NCBI RefSeq assembly: GCF_904849725.1
Contig: NC_058523.1
Location: 337,693,948 to 337,757,947 of the forward strand
Length of the DNA stretch: 64,000 nt
Direction of reading: 5' to 3'
Source of the DNA: Hordeum vulgare subsp. vulgare
Taxonomy: Eukaryota; Streptophyta; Magnoliopsida; Poales; Poaceae
Under the pieces are notes generated by a model. It saw only the letters and a program-made list of their open reading frames with translations, was not told the DNA's origin and ran no database searches. This document shows, in pieces, positions 34,116-46,034 of the stretch. The position numbers and the translations under genes were made by a program. Every line of letters begins with the position of its first letter. The first letter of the stretch is position 1.

Positions 34116-35764
34116 TTTTTTAGAGAAGGAGGTTAAACCCCCGGCCTCTGCATCAATCGATGCATGCAGCCATCTTATTAATTATTTCACAACGGTCTAA
34201 CAAGAGTATACATCAATCCACCCAAAGCCACCACTCACACCTACAAACTAGATAATGTGGAGTGCTCTCACTCCACATATCTAAGACCGGTGTTGTTTCC
34301 AATCCATCCACATAAAGTATCGGGAACAACAGCCGGTGCAGCACACCTAAAACGCACACCTCACGCACACGTTTTACCAGCCGCCATCATCCTCGAACAA
34401 TGACCCATCTTCAGGAAAGGGATCCGTATCATCCTTGCCAGTCCAATCATCCGTCGACGCCACCACGGCGACCAACGGCGCCACTGCCCTGCACTCATCC
34501 GTCCATATGCGAAGACTCCGGGAGATCCGTCATGCGTAGCACCTGCCAACCAGGCATGACTCAGCGTAGCACCTGTCGGCCAGGCATGACTTGACAGCTC
34601 CACCGAAATTCCGTGCAAGACAAAGCCGCTCCACCTCCTGCCTCAGTCTGCCAGCGCTACTCCACAAACGATGCTCCCAAGAGAGAAACGTCACTGCAGT
34701 ACCGCCATTGTCCGATTTGGAAGACCAGATCCTAGGGTTTCCCCTGAAGTAGTGCCCACCACCAGCAACCGTTCAGGACTCACACAGTGCCCACCACCAC
34801 TTAGCCCTCAAGGCGACGCCTTCAGGAAGGTCACAACGTCAAGGACGCCGTCGCCGCCCACCGGAGTTAGGGTTTTCACCCGAGAGGCAAGGAAGGGGAG
34901 CAGAGGAGCAGATGTATACCGACGTCTCCAAAAAGAATAACGACGCCCTTGAGCGTCGTCGTCGGCGCGGCCGGCCTGGGCCAACCAAGGGGTTTCCCCC
35001 AATCCGAATCTCCTCCACCGGCTTCACCCACAGGAAGGGCCCCGGCAACCACGCCGGCACCGCCAAGAATCCGCACGAGAGAGGCCCACAGACCAGGACC
35101 TAGGGGCGCAGGTGGCGGTGCGGGCAGCGCCCAATGAAGGGGAACAGCACACCTCCACAACGACGCTTCCAAGAAAGATAGCGGCACCCGCGGGCGTCGC
35201 CGTCGCGGCTCCGATGAAACCAGAGCAATGATTTCTCCCAGAGCTGCGATGGATATCCACCGCCACCGACCGCGAGCATGGCCGCCATGCACCATCACGA
35301 CCCCCAGCCAAGGCCACTGCACCGCACGCCCTGGACACTTCTCGTGCCCAGCCGACCAGCGCAGCCGCGCCCGGCTGCCGCTCCCTACCACCAGGGCCGA
35401 GCGCCCCGCTAGATCCGTCCATGGAGCCCCGGATCCGCCCTCCACCGCTGCCGATTGGTGAGATCACACCGGATCCCGCAACCGCCGACGCGGGGCGCCG
35501 CCGTCAGAGCCCGAAGGCCGACGAGAGGTGCCCCGCCGCCGCCATCCCCGGGGCGCGCGTGGCTTCGCGCGGGAGGGAGGCGGAGAGGGTGTCCGGTGGC
35601 GGCGCGGTGCGTGTCTATACGCGGAGAGGATGCGCGTCGGCGACGTGCTCACGAGGCGCCGGACTGGAAGAGCGCGGGCCGGGCAGATTGGGAGCCGGGG
35701 CAGCGGTGTGGAACTAGTGAGATGGGGTAGCGGCGGCTGGCGCACGAGATGGGGTGGCGGCGGC
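34116..35764 (-). mobile_element. non-autonomous LINE-like retroposon
   Basis: Perfect 14-bp direct repeats (34102-34115 and 35765-35778) bound 1649 bp. A T-run at 34116-34121 is the poly(A) tail of a minus-strand insert. Next to it, in minus sense, is a 3' end with GATGCAGAGGCCGGGGG, seen at the ends of grass LINE-type elements. The other end is GC-rich (34880-35760). I find no endonuclease or reverse transcriptase; the long overlapping ORFs on both strands at 34800-35760 follow from high GC. It was probably mobilised by another LINE. Confidence 0.78.
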
Positions 35765-35778
35765 ATGCTCTTACACCT

Positions 35779-36105
35779 AGTCCTACCTCTCCACGAGAGG
35801 ATCAAACAAGGAAAAAAGAAGATAGAAAGAGAAGCAGGCCTACCCGGACTCGATCTCCTCCGCCATGGCTCGTTCCCGCCTAGGCTTGCGGCTCCCTCAT
35901 TGCACTGGCCGGGTCGCTCCCGCGCGCTTGCTTCGCCTGGCCGCGCCATCGCCACACTGGTCACATCGCCTCCACCTCGTATCCACCTCCGCCGTGTTAC
36001 TGTCGCCTCAAGCCGACTGCGGCCTCACCAAGCCACCGTCAAGCCCTCACCTTGCGCCACTCCTCTGCCTTGCGCCTGCGCCACCGCCTCGTCCAAGTAG
36101 ACCAA
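35779..36105. other. GC-rich sequence of unknown origin, left of the MITE
   Basis: After an AG-rich stretch (35790-35850) it becomes GC-rich with Pro/Ser/Arg-rich reading frames on the plus strand (35865-36170 is one). Codon-like composition resembles grass 5' exon or leader sequence, but I recognise no protein. It may be one unit with 36399-36948, split by the MITE. Confidence 0.35.
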
Positions 36106-36398
36106 GGCCTCGTTTGGTTAAGGGGGATTGGAGAGGTTTTGAGAGGCAGGGATTTCAGGGGATTGGGTGAATCCCTTTGTTCCACCCAATCCTCTCAAAT
36201 CCTCGGGGCTTTGCTTCCACTAGTCCCCCGAGGAGGGTTTTGAAACACATGGATATGAAGGGATTGAAGGGGAACGGAGGGAATTGGGCTAAGCAAACCC
36301 CTTCTACCAAATGGATGTTCGAGGATCTGTGCGGTTTCTGGCCCTCCCGGGGATTTTCCTTTCAAAACCTCCCCAATCCCCCCTTAACCAAACGAGGC
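36106..36398. mobile_element. MITE with about 40-bp terminal inverted repeats
   Basis: GGCCTCGTTTGGTTAAGGGG at the left is mirrored at the right (CCCCTTAACCAAACGAGGCC), and pairing goes on for about 40 bp with few mismatches. Flanks are CAA on the left and TAA on the right, an imperfect 3-bp duplication that would fit a Tourist/Harbinger MITE. There is no ORF. Confidence 0.85.
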
Positions 36399-36948
36399 CT
36401 AAAAGACGGCAGCGGCCATACTGCCCATCTGCACATCATCGTCGCAGCTGCCCTAGCTACGATTCAGCCTTGTCCACCACTGTAGCCCGCCGCGGGTCAG
36501 CCGCCCCCGCCTTGGAGCCTCTCCGTATAAAGTCACCAAGCCGCCGACAACCTGCCGGCCGTTGCTTCCGTTGCTCACTTCCACCGTCGGGGCTCGGGCC
36601 GGTGTCGTCAAGCTACTCCGTCCTCCGCTGCCCTCTGAGGCGCTACGAGCCGACCGGCCACCACCGCCTCGAGCCGACCAGCCTCCACCGCCTCGCCTCT
36701 GCCGACAAAGCCACCCCGGCCAAAGCGGCCTCGCCTTCGCCTTGTGCTGTTTCGAAGCCGCCTCTAGCACCGGGTCAATGGTCGCTCACCAAGCCGTCGC
36801 GGCCTCTGAGTTGCCACGCAACACCAGCCTCGCCTGGCTTGGAACCGCCACGCAACAGCAGCATCGCCTCCTCATTTCTGCGGTGCTTCCGGGCCATGCC
36901 ACCATTATGGCTCTGCCGAGACGGACGCTGCTGTATCCGCTGCGCCAA
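36399..36948. other. GC-rich sequence between the MITE and the PEPC fragment
   Basis: It encodes Pro/Ser/Arg/Ala-rich frames (36311-36994 is open on the plus strand), without a known domain. It borders PEPC coding sequence at about 36949 with no visible insertion scar. It might be a captured first exon, leader or intron, but this is only a guess. Confidence 0.35.
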
Positions 36949-37641
36949 CCTTGATTTTTGCGTCAAGTATCAACTTCTGGGCTTGCTCTTGTGAAGCTTG
37001 ATATCAGGCAGGAATCTAACACACTTATGTACTTGATACTATAACAACACATCTTGGGATCGGATCCTACGCTGAATAGCCTGAGGAGAAACACCAGGAT
37101 TGGCTCTTGTCCGAACCAAGGGACAAACATCCATTGTTCGGTACAGATGTTCTTCGGACTGAAGAAGTTGCTGATGTTTTAGGCACATTTCATATCCTTG
37201 CAGAGTTTCCAGCATATTGTTTTTGTGCTTGTATCATCTCAAATGGAAACTGCTCCATCGGATGTGCTTGTTGTTGAGATTCTACAGCGGGAGTGCCATA
37301 TAGAAAGGCCATTGAGAGTTGTTCCACTATTTGAGAAGCTTGCAGATCTTGAAGCAGCTCCAGCAGCTGTTGCATGCCTATTTTCCATAGACTGGTATAT
37401 GGATAGGATTAATGGCAAGCAGGAGGTCATGATTGGATACTTAGACTATGACAAAGGTGTTGGGCATCTCTCTGCAGTGTGGCAAATGGATAAAGCATAG
37501 GAAAATATCATAAAGGTTGCAAAGCATTATGGAGTAAAGTTGACAATTTTTCATGGAAGAGGTGGAACGGTTGGCCGAGGATGGGGTCCCAGTCATCTTG
37601 CCATATTATCTCAACCTCCAGACATGATACATGGATTACTC
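36949..37641 (+). pseudogene. phosphoenolpyruvate carboxylase pseudogene fragment, first part
   Basis: Translation follows plant PEPC from DFLRQVST and LALVKLDIRQES through [30 protein letters not shown] and [18 protein letters not shown] to [16 protein letters not shown] and [14 protein letters not shown] (37548-37589). PEPC fixes bicarbonate onto phosphoenolpyruvate in the cytosol. The active-site loop GYSDSGKDAGR is altered to [11 protein letters not shown] and one glycine of the FHGRGG motif is Trp. A frameshift near 37240 and a TAG at 37498 (from CAG) break it. It lacks both ends of the protein, and no intron is visible within it. Copia G cuts it at 37641, and it resumes at 47794. Confidence 0.85.
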
Positions 37642-38009
37642 TGTCAGCACCCCTGGCGTGTCGGATCGAACGAGCAGAGATGCGAGAGAGTGGAGCTCGA
37701 GGTAGACGAAGAACACAGGTGGTTTTGCGCTGGAAACTTCACATCTTTTGTGTCTTTGTTGATCGCTATTTATTCAGAGATTACAAAAGGAAAAACGGGG
37801 ATCGTGGCCGCTGACTTGGCGCCTACGTGATCCATGGCTTTCGTGCCATCCCACGAACGGACCGACACGGCGCGCGACTCGCTCAAGCCGTTGGCGACGG
37901 GAGCTAACTGCCTAGCTAACCTAGACCTATTCTGACGGAAGAGAGAAACCTGGCTGAGCCAGCTAACTGAACCTAGCGAAGGGGGGGGGGCTTGGGGTTT
38001 ATTCCAACA
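37642..38009 (-). repeat. 3' LTR of copia element G
   Basis: It starts TGTCAGCACCCCTGG and ends GGTTTATTCCAACA on the plus strand. A G-run at 37980-37990 is expanded compared with the other LTR. The polypurine tract (TTTTAGGGGGTGATT in minus sense) adjoins at 38010-38024. Confidence 0.93.
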
Positions 38010-38018
38010 AATCACCCC

Positions 38019-39558
38019 CTAAAACCTAACCCCTTTGTCAATTTCTACCATGCCGATCTTTGCCCGAAGCTCCGTGAAGCGAACTCGACCGAGAGCCATG
38101 GTGAGCAGATCGGCAAGTTGATTGTCCGTGTCGACGAACTCCACCTCCACTTGCCTGTTCTCCACGCATTCCCTGATGAAATGGAACCGAACGTCAATGT
38201 GCTTACTTTGTTCATGGAAAACTGGATTCTTCGCGAGGGAGATGGCCGATTTGTTGTCCATCCAGAGCGGGAAGCAGGCCGGTCTCTCCTTCTTGAGCTC
38301 GCTAAGGAAACGAGCCAGTCAAACCCCTTGGCATGCTGCTGTCGTGGCGCTGATGTACTCGGCCTCATAGGAAGACAGAGCCATGACTTTCTACTTGAGA
38401 GACTGCCAGCTGATGATGCAGTTGCCATAGAAGAACATGACACCGGTCGTGCTCCGGCGTGTGTCGACGTCTCCTCCCGTGTCAGTGTCGCTATAGCTAG
38501 CGAGGTGACCTTCTCCTTTCCCCCTTGGGTAGAAGCAGCCCCAGTGTAGTGTGCCAGCGATGTAGCGCAGAATCTTCCTCGCCGCAGCTTGGTGCTCGGT
38601 GGTGGGTGCCTCCATGAAACGCGAGACGTAGCCGACGACGAAGGCGATATCTGGCCTGGTGTGAACCAGGTAGCGCAGACATCCGACGAGGCCGCGGTAC
38701 TCCGTCGCGTTAGTCAGGCGCGCGGTGCTCTGCTTGCTGAGCTTCAGTCTGGGCTCCATGGGCACCACGCACGGGTTGCACCCCGTCATGCCGCCGCGCT
38801 CTAGTATCTTCTCGGTGTATGCTGTCTGGTTCAGTGAGGTACCAGTCGACGTCTGGTGCACCTCGATCCCCAAGTAGAAACTGAGGAGACCGAGATCGCT
38901 CATCTTGAAGAGCTTCATCATCTCCGCCTTAAAACGCATGATCTCGATGTTGTTGTTGCCGGTGATAACCAGGTCATCAACGTACACCCCCACAAGGAGG
39001 CGAGATGAGGTGTGGCCACGCCCATAGATGGCATGGTCGGTGGAGCTGCGCTCGAAATCGAGCGAGGCGAGGCATGCGTCCAGCTTCTGGTTCCAGGCAC
39101 GTGGCGCCTGCTTCAGCCCGTACAGGGCTTTATCAAGGCGCAGTACCTTGCTTTCTTGTCCGGCGGTGATGTACCCGGGGGGCTGCGCGACGTAGACCTC
39201 CTCCTGGAGCTCCCCGTTGAGGAAAGCGCTTTTCACGTCCATGTGGTGCACGCCCCAGCCCACGCGTGCGGCAAGTGCTAGCAGGAGGCGCACTAATTCC
39301 ATGCGGGCGAGAGGGGCGAATTCTTCTTGGTAGTCCACCCCCTGGCGCTGCGCGAAACCGTTGGCGACGAGGCGGGCCTTGTGCCGGATCGCCACGCCGT
39401 GGGCGGTCGCGTTTCACCTTGTAGACCCATTTGAGGCCAATGGTACGGTGGCCAGGAGGGAGATCAGCCAGGTGCATGGTGCAATTCTCCTCGATGGACG
39501 TCATCTCCTCGTCCATGGCACGTCTCCAGGCTGCGTCTCCTTGTGCCTCACCAAGCAA
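38019..39558 (-). pseudogene. reverse transcriptase and RNase H of copia element G
   Basis: In minus sense it starts with LGEAQGDAAWRRAMDEEM and GLKWVYKVKRD in one frame, then shifts near 39400 to a frame open for 334 codons (39395-38391). That frame holds ARLVANGFAQ, MDVKSAFLNG, the palm motif LVGVYVDDLVITG and FYLGIEV. RNase H (SYEAEYISATTAA, MDNKSAISLAKNP, KHIDVRFHFIRE) continues to 38019, with stops at 38391 and near 38320. Catalytic aspartates are all present. One frameshift and two stops separate it from a working polyprotein. Confidence 0.9.
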
Positions 39559-40864
39559 GGCCGGCTCCTCTTCCAGTCTGAGGTGCAGCTCCTCGTCATC
39601 GATGTCGTCGAGGTCGAGGATGTAGTCCGTGAGCTATTGGTTCGGCTGAATGATGTCGTCCCGTGAGCGTGTCACCATCGGATGCATGCTTGCCTGGTCA
39701 ACTGGTGGTGACTCGATCGGAGCCGACAAGGCGCTTGGTGGGGTCCATGACACGGCAGGGCTTAGCTCAGGGAAGATGCCCCTCCCGCCTATGCTCGCGG
39801 GCGTGGTCGGAGATGACGCGTCGGCTCCTGCTGCTGCTGCGTCCCCACCACCGCTGGTGGGAAGTGGAGGGCCTGGCGTTGCCGGTGCGGCCGGACGTAC
39901 CCCCTCTGGTACTGTAGCCGGCCCGTACTTGACAGTGAAGGTGGCTGCGCTGGGAGCGTCCACCCCCTGCTGCCAGTCCCAGCTTGCTCGCTCGTCGAAG
40001 ATGACGTGGCGCGTGACATGTACGCGCTTGGTGGCGGGGTCATAAGCGCGATATGCCTTCCCACCCGGTTCATACCCGATGAAAACCATGGGCTTGCTCC
40101 TGTCCGCCAGCTTCTGCAGGTGTGGGCGCGTGTCCTTGACATGAGCCACGCACCCGAAGACGCGCAGGAAGTGAGCATTGGGCTTGCGACCATGCCATGC
40201 TTCAAACGGTGTCTTCCCGATCAGGCTCCTCGTATATGATCTGTTCATCAAGAAAACAACAGCGGTGATGGGTTCTCCCCAGAAGAAAGCCGGCATGCCT
40301 CTTGTCTTGAGCATGCTCCTTGCCATGCCCATGACGGTCAGGTTGCAGCTCTCCACCACTCCGTTTTGCTGTCGGGAGTAGGGCATCGTCAGGTGTCGCT
40401 GCACGACGTGGTCGACGCAGTACTCCACGAACGCCGTGCTCGTGAACTCGCCTCCGCGATCCTTGCGGAATGTACACAGGGTGTGGCACGACACTGTCTC
40501 CGCGGTGGCCTTGAACCGGCGGATCACCTCTGCCGCCTCGTCCTTGGAGCGCAGCAAGACGAGCCAAGTGTAACGATTGTGATCGTCCACTAGCAGGAGG
40601 AAGTAGCGCTTCCCGCCCGGTGTCGCCGGGGAGATCACCCCGCATATGTCGCCGTGAACTAGCTCCAGTGGTTCCGTCGTGCGGAACTTGGCGGCTTGGG
40701 GAAATGAGACCCGCCTCTGCTTGCCAGCGAGGCACGCCTCGCAGATTTGTTCTACGTGGATGGTGAGGGGGAGCCCGGTGACCATGCCGGCGCGCGCCAT
40801 CCTCTGGAGACCCTGGAAATGAACGTGGCCGAACCTCTCGTGCAGCGCCAGCCAACACCGTCAC
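39420..40864 (-). pseudogene. integrase of copia element G, core open
   Basis: The zinc-binding end has HERFGHVHF upstream of the Met at 40800, then CEAC. From that Met, the catalytic triad is Asp51 (LVHGDICG), Asp114 (RKDRGGEF) and Glu150 (QNGVVES), a D-X62-D-X35-E spacing as in copia integrases. The frame stays open for 388 codons to 39634. It includes the GKTPFEAW, LRVFGC and GYEPGGKAYRAYDP motifs and a Pro/Ala-rich C-terminus. It is one of the best-kept enzymes in the window, but it depends on a broken polyprotein. Confidence 0.9.
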
Positions 40865-41073
40865 ACTTGCTTGCGGCGAGGCACGCCGGCTTGGCGATCT
40901 TGATATGTAGAATATAGATTCGCTTGGCCCTGCGGGTTACCTTGGCGAGGAGATTCTTCTGGCGGTCGTGGACCGTCATGGTCCCATGCTCCACCAGTGA
41001 CGCGCACCTGACCTCATCCAGCTGGCCGATGCTAATGATGTTGCTTTTGAAGCATGGTATCCAGTAGCCGTTG
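40865..41073 (-). pseudogene. protease to pre-integrase linker of copia element G
   Basis: In minus sense it encodes YWIPCFKSNIISIGQLDE and then the GAG-pre-integrase lead-in. It continues the protease frame that is cut at 46035 by solo LTR H. Confidence 0.8.
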
Positions 41074-44000
41074 TGTAACGCCCAAGATGCGATCCTATCA
41101 TTATTTTGGCACGAAGGCCTCGACAGTGATAGAAGCGCATCTCGTCTCGCAAGAATGGATATCGTTACAAGTGCATGTACTGAAGAGAAGAGTATATGGA
41201 ATTGGATTACACTCGCCACAAGCTACATCAGAGTCACATTAGTATAATACATAAATGTCATGAAGAAGAGCAGGGTCCAACTACGGACGAAAACAAACGA
41301 GAAAAGAAAACGACGTCCATCCTTGCTACCCGAGGCTGCCGTCGTGGAACCCATCCTAGATCGATGAAGAAGAAGAAGAAGAAACTCCAAATGAAAAATC
41401 ATCACACTCACGTCTTAATCACCTTACCTGTAGATGCAACTGGTGTTGTACTAATCTGTGAGCCAGAGGGGACCCAACAATCTCATTTCCAAAGGTATCA
41501 AAACTAGCAAAGCTTAATGGGTGAGGTATGATTAAGTGGTGAGGTTGCAGCAAGCAACTAAGCATATGTGAGGTGGCTAACTTACGAGTAAAAGAAATAA
41601 GAGGGGGAATGATCTACGCATAACGGACGTGAACTACTGATGATCAAATGAATGATCCTGAACACCTACTTACGTCAAACATAACCCCACCGTGTCCTCG
41701 ATCGGAGAAGGAACTCACGAAAGAGACAGTCACGGTTACGCACTCAGTTGGAAAGTTTTAATTAAGTTAACTTCAAGTTATCTAGAACCAGTGTTAAACA
41801 AAGTCTCCACGTTGCCACATAACCGCGGGCACGGCTTTCCGAAAGATTTAACCCTGCAGGGGTGCTCCAACTAGTCCATCACAAATTAGCACAAGCCGCA
41901 TAGAAATCCTCAATCACGAAGCTCGCGATCTCGTCGGACTCCTTAGTGGAAAACCTCAACTCTGAGATTACCCAAAGCATCACCGGAATTCTGATGCACA
42001 ATATATTCCGTAAAAGGTAAAACTAATCCAGCAAGGCCGCCCGACGTGTCGACGATCCCGATAGGAGCCGCGTATCTCATTCTCAGGACACAATTGGATG
42101 AGCACAGCGTACAGTGGCCTGATAGAGATCACCCGAGTTGCCCCAGGTTGGCCCCGCACACGACTCTATTTTGGACCAGCACCATCAGCACTGGTCCTCT
42201 GTGTATTATGTTGAATTACTCATCGGGTAGCGCTAACTCCCTATGCTTTTCAGTATTAACAGAATTATTATGATGGGCAAATATAGTACCAGTGTTGGGC
42301 CTTGCCAGACCAGCTTTATTCTAAAACGAATTATCAAGGGGGTCCCCATAACAACCCCGATCATGTTAGGAGCGCTAGATTATGGAACATAACACCGGTA
42401 GCTGAAACTAAGGGGCCAAAGGTGGAACAAAACACCAAGCTAGAAAGGCCGAACCTTCCACCTTTTACCAAGTATATAGGTTCATTAAATTAAATAGCGT
42501 CTAATATGGTGATATAACAAGGAAACCATGTTATCACATGGAAGCAATTGCACCTGCAACTAGCAACGATAACACATGGTTAAGCAAGCGGTAACATAGC
42601 CATTCAGTGGTTTGCTAGGTTGTGAACAGGTTGAAGGTTTTCATGGCAATGTTGGGAGGCTGATATTTAATATGTAGTAGGCAAAGTGACATAACGATAG
42701 AAACAGTAAAACTAGCATGGCAATGATAGTAATGGTATATGGGAAAATGGTCATCTTGCCTGAAATACCGCTTAGAGAAAGAGTAACTCCGTGAAGCAGA
42801 CGAACCGATGTAGTCGAAGGGGTCCTCACATTCCGACATGCTTGCGGAACTCTATCGAGACGAAGCAAACCGGAAAGAAGAATCAACACACGATAACACC
42901 ATAACAAAACACTATATGATGCACAACACATATGATGCATGAGCGGTTTAATGCAAGGCATGACATGGCGAATCAGAACAATCAAACACTACACATTAAG
43001 TGAAGTTCAATATGCAACGAGTTGCATATTGACGATACTCCACGTAAAAATTATTTATTTCTAGCCCGATTAGGTACACGACAATATTAAATGTGGTTAA
43101 ACATGGAAAGAGGTGAAGCGTAATTAAGTTACTTATCTAGGCATTTTCAATGAGGTCGGAAACGACTTATAGCATCTCCGGACTAACCTCATACGTTAAT
43201 TTACAATTCTATCCAGATCTGAAATAACATGTTTTAATATTTGTTAAACAGAAAAATAAATAGGTTCGCGTGATTATATGCGTTGTCCCAATCAATTTAC
43301 ACATATAGAACATCTCCAACGGAGCTACGGTTCAAAAGATACGAACACCACAAGATATGATGGCATAAATGCAATATGTATGCAACGACAGTCACAATAT
43401 TCCAAAACATACAACCAACAAGATAATATGAATCTACACAAGATTCTAACCAAGTTTCATGTAGGACACTATCAAAACGGAGCAACGGTTCAACAAATAC
43501 AAGCTAAACAAGAAATAGACATAATCTGTCAAAAGCAGACACATAGCATTTTCTACACCCCACAACAACTAGCTACACAAATCCAAAATGCTCAAACAAG
43601 GCATGAGACAGTGGATGTCAAGATGCACTACAACATACTACTAATAAAATCTAGCCTGGAAGCGTGAATCGCTAGGAAAAGAAGTCACAAAATGGCATCT
43701 CACACACAGTTCCAGACTTTGTGAAAATATCAGTTTTGACAGTGCAGTTTCCGATCTGAAGGAATATTGGCAGCCGCAAAACTATATGCTACATGTCTCT
43801 AAATGGCATGAAAATTGACAGCATGCTAGAGAATCTTAAGGACTACAACTAACTCCATTGCACCAACCTCAAAAGAGCTACAGATCACCAGATAAACTCA
43901 TGACAAGACAACAACAAAATATAACAGATTTCAGACTTAGAAATATTTCACATCTCGAAATCAGCACTATTTTCTAGCATGTTGAGAACAAGCAAACAAC

Positions 44001-46034
44001 AGCCAAACATGGATTTCTATTGCAACCAAAATTACCAGAGGCTAGCCTACACATCCAAGGGCATATCTCTAGTTGACAACTCTTACATATCATGCACGGA
44101 TTAAATCCCACAAAATAAACAAAAGGGCGGCATGGCAAAATATCACGTGCACTAACTTGCTCAAAAGCTAAAACTAAATGCACAGTTATATTCTATGGAT
44201 TTTTCTTCCCCAAAAACATGTATAATATGGGGGGTTGCAAAATAAAAATATCGCCACACGTATATGCGAAATTATGTCCTAAACACGACATAGCAAACTA
44301 GCGACGGAACCGACATGCCAAAATGCAAACAACTACTCTAAAATACATGGCAAAAGATCCCTAATAACATGGGCATTTAACCTATGGCATTTGGACAAAC
44401 CGGACACACAGAAAAATAAACACGGGATACTTTTCTATTAGGACAACACACAATTCTAGGCATACGGTGGTTCAAACCACGCCAAACATGCTTGCAAGTT
44501 GCAAAATTTTAACCTACGCGGAAAACTAATCAAGTTTCATATTTTACTCGATGCGATCCGATGCACAGTTTGAAATTTGCAAGCGTGTCAAAATATAGAA
44601 ATTTCCAGAAAAATATTAAAACACGGGAATTAAAATAAATAAAAAACCTACACGGGTCGAATCTGGTTTATGGGCCAATTCTAACCACACGCGCATCATA
44701 GCAACATATCGCTCGGGCGGATGATAGGCAAGGAGGCGGGTCACCTGAGTGGGCCAAGCCCAGGGCGTCGGAGGGGCCACACGAGGCGGGCAAGCCTTGC
44801 TGCTACTGGGCCGAGGGAGGGAAGCCGAGATGGGCCTCAGTGCTGCTGGGCCACGGGCCCATGCGGGAGGAGCCTAGCGCTCCCGTCCTCATGCTAGTGC
44901 ACATGAGCAGCAACTCCACGGTGGCACAGACGTGGTCAACGGCGAGGGGCCCCGATGCGGATCCAGGCGGGAGGAGGTGGGATGCACGAGGACCCGCTAG
45001 ATCCGGTCATGCCGGGCCAGATCTGCCCGAGGGACGGCCGACGACGAGGGTCCTGCCCGTGAGAGCGGTTGGCAGCGATTGGCTCGGGCTTCGGCCAGAG
45101 GAGGCACTCGGGCCAGCGGGAAGCAGGGCGGCATAGCGAGGCGCAAGCGGATCTGGCGGCGCGGGGAAATGGAGGCGGGTTGCCAGCGGCGGCGGCGCAG
45201 GCAGGCGAGGCGGCAGCGCGGGTAGAGGCAGCGGCAGTCGGGGCAGAGGCTGCTCGGGACAGGCAGGGGCTGGCTCGGGGGCTCCTCCCCATGAGCTGGC
45301 GGCGGATCCGGGCCGGGAGGGCCGGCTGCGGGCTCGGGCGGGCCCCAATGGCTGAGAGAGGAGAGAGGACGTGGAGGCTGCGCTAGGGTTTGGTGGGGTG
45401 GCGCAGAAAACGAGGGAGAGAGAGGGTTTGTGTCCAGATTACGAAGGGGGAGGTGTTTAAATAGGGAAGGGGCTAGGTTTAGCAGAATTTCGCCCCGGTT
45501 TCAACCGTACGATCGGAATCGAACGATGTCGAACACAGGGACGACTAAGTGGCTGTGTAGAGTGTCTTAGATGGAGACGAGAGGGAAGTGGAGCGGCACG
45601 GCAACACGATTTTAAAATATCGAAAAAAGTGTGACGATATAGACCGAAGACGCTGCTGCTACAATCGACCGTCCGGGTACGAGACGGACTCTGATTGCGA
45701 CGAAAATTGGCAGGCGGCTTACCTATATCTAAATAAGACCCCATGCCAAGTTTCAACCCAATCAGAGAAAGCTTTATACACACTTTTAAAACCAAATATT
45801 TTAACGATGTCGTGGGCGCGTGCGAGTGTGATGGGCTCAATACGGGCAATGACGAACACGGAGAGAACCGACAACTAATAACGGATGCAAGTTTTGAAAA
45901 CTGGAGGCAACGGGATGCCGATGCAATGCGGATGATGCGCATGATGCGATGATGATGTGACAAATAAAAATACTCACACGACGAAACCGGAATAAAAGGG
46001 GAATCTTCTGGGGCGTTGGCCTCGGGCTGTCACA
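41074..46034 (-). repeat. 5-kb solo LTR H (Sukkula-like LARD)
   Basis: The ends are TGTAACGCCCAAG and CTGTCACA on the plus strand (TGTGACAGCC to GGGCGTTACA on the minus strand), flanked by a perfect 5-bp duplication, CGTTG, at 41069-41073 and 46035-46039. The terminal sequences do not recur inside, so this is one LTR and not a whole element. There is no coding domain. In minus sense a TATA-like TATTTAAA (45456-45463) is followed by GC-rich leader sequence (44700-45430), then AT-rich sequence. LTRs of this size are known from the non-autonomous LARD Sukkula; the name is from memory. Confidence 0.8.

Noticed and set aside
34800..35964. Several long overlapping ORFs on both strands
   Set aside because: The sequence is very GC-rich, so stops are rare in every frame. 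No domain is visible, and most of it lies in the LINE-like retroposon.
41366..41383. GAA repeat as a feature
   Set aside because: Six short units only; a minor microsatellite within H.
43278..44200. ORFs in the AT-rich part of H
   Set aside because: They have no motif and lie in an LTR without coding capacity.
41074..46034. H as a DNA transposon with TGTAACGCCC/TGTGACAGCC inverted repeats
   Set aside because: The ends share little beyond TG/CA, the duplication is 5 bp and the composition is that of a long LTR.
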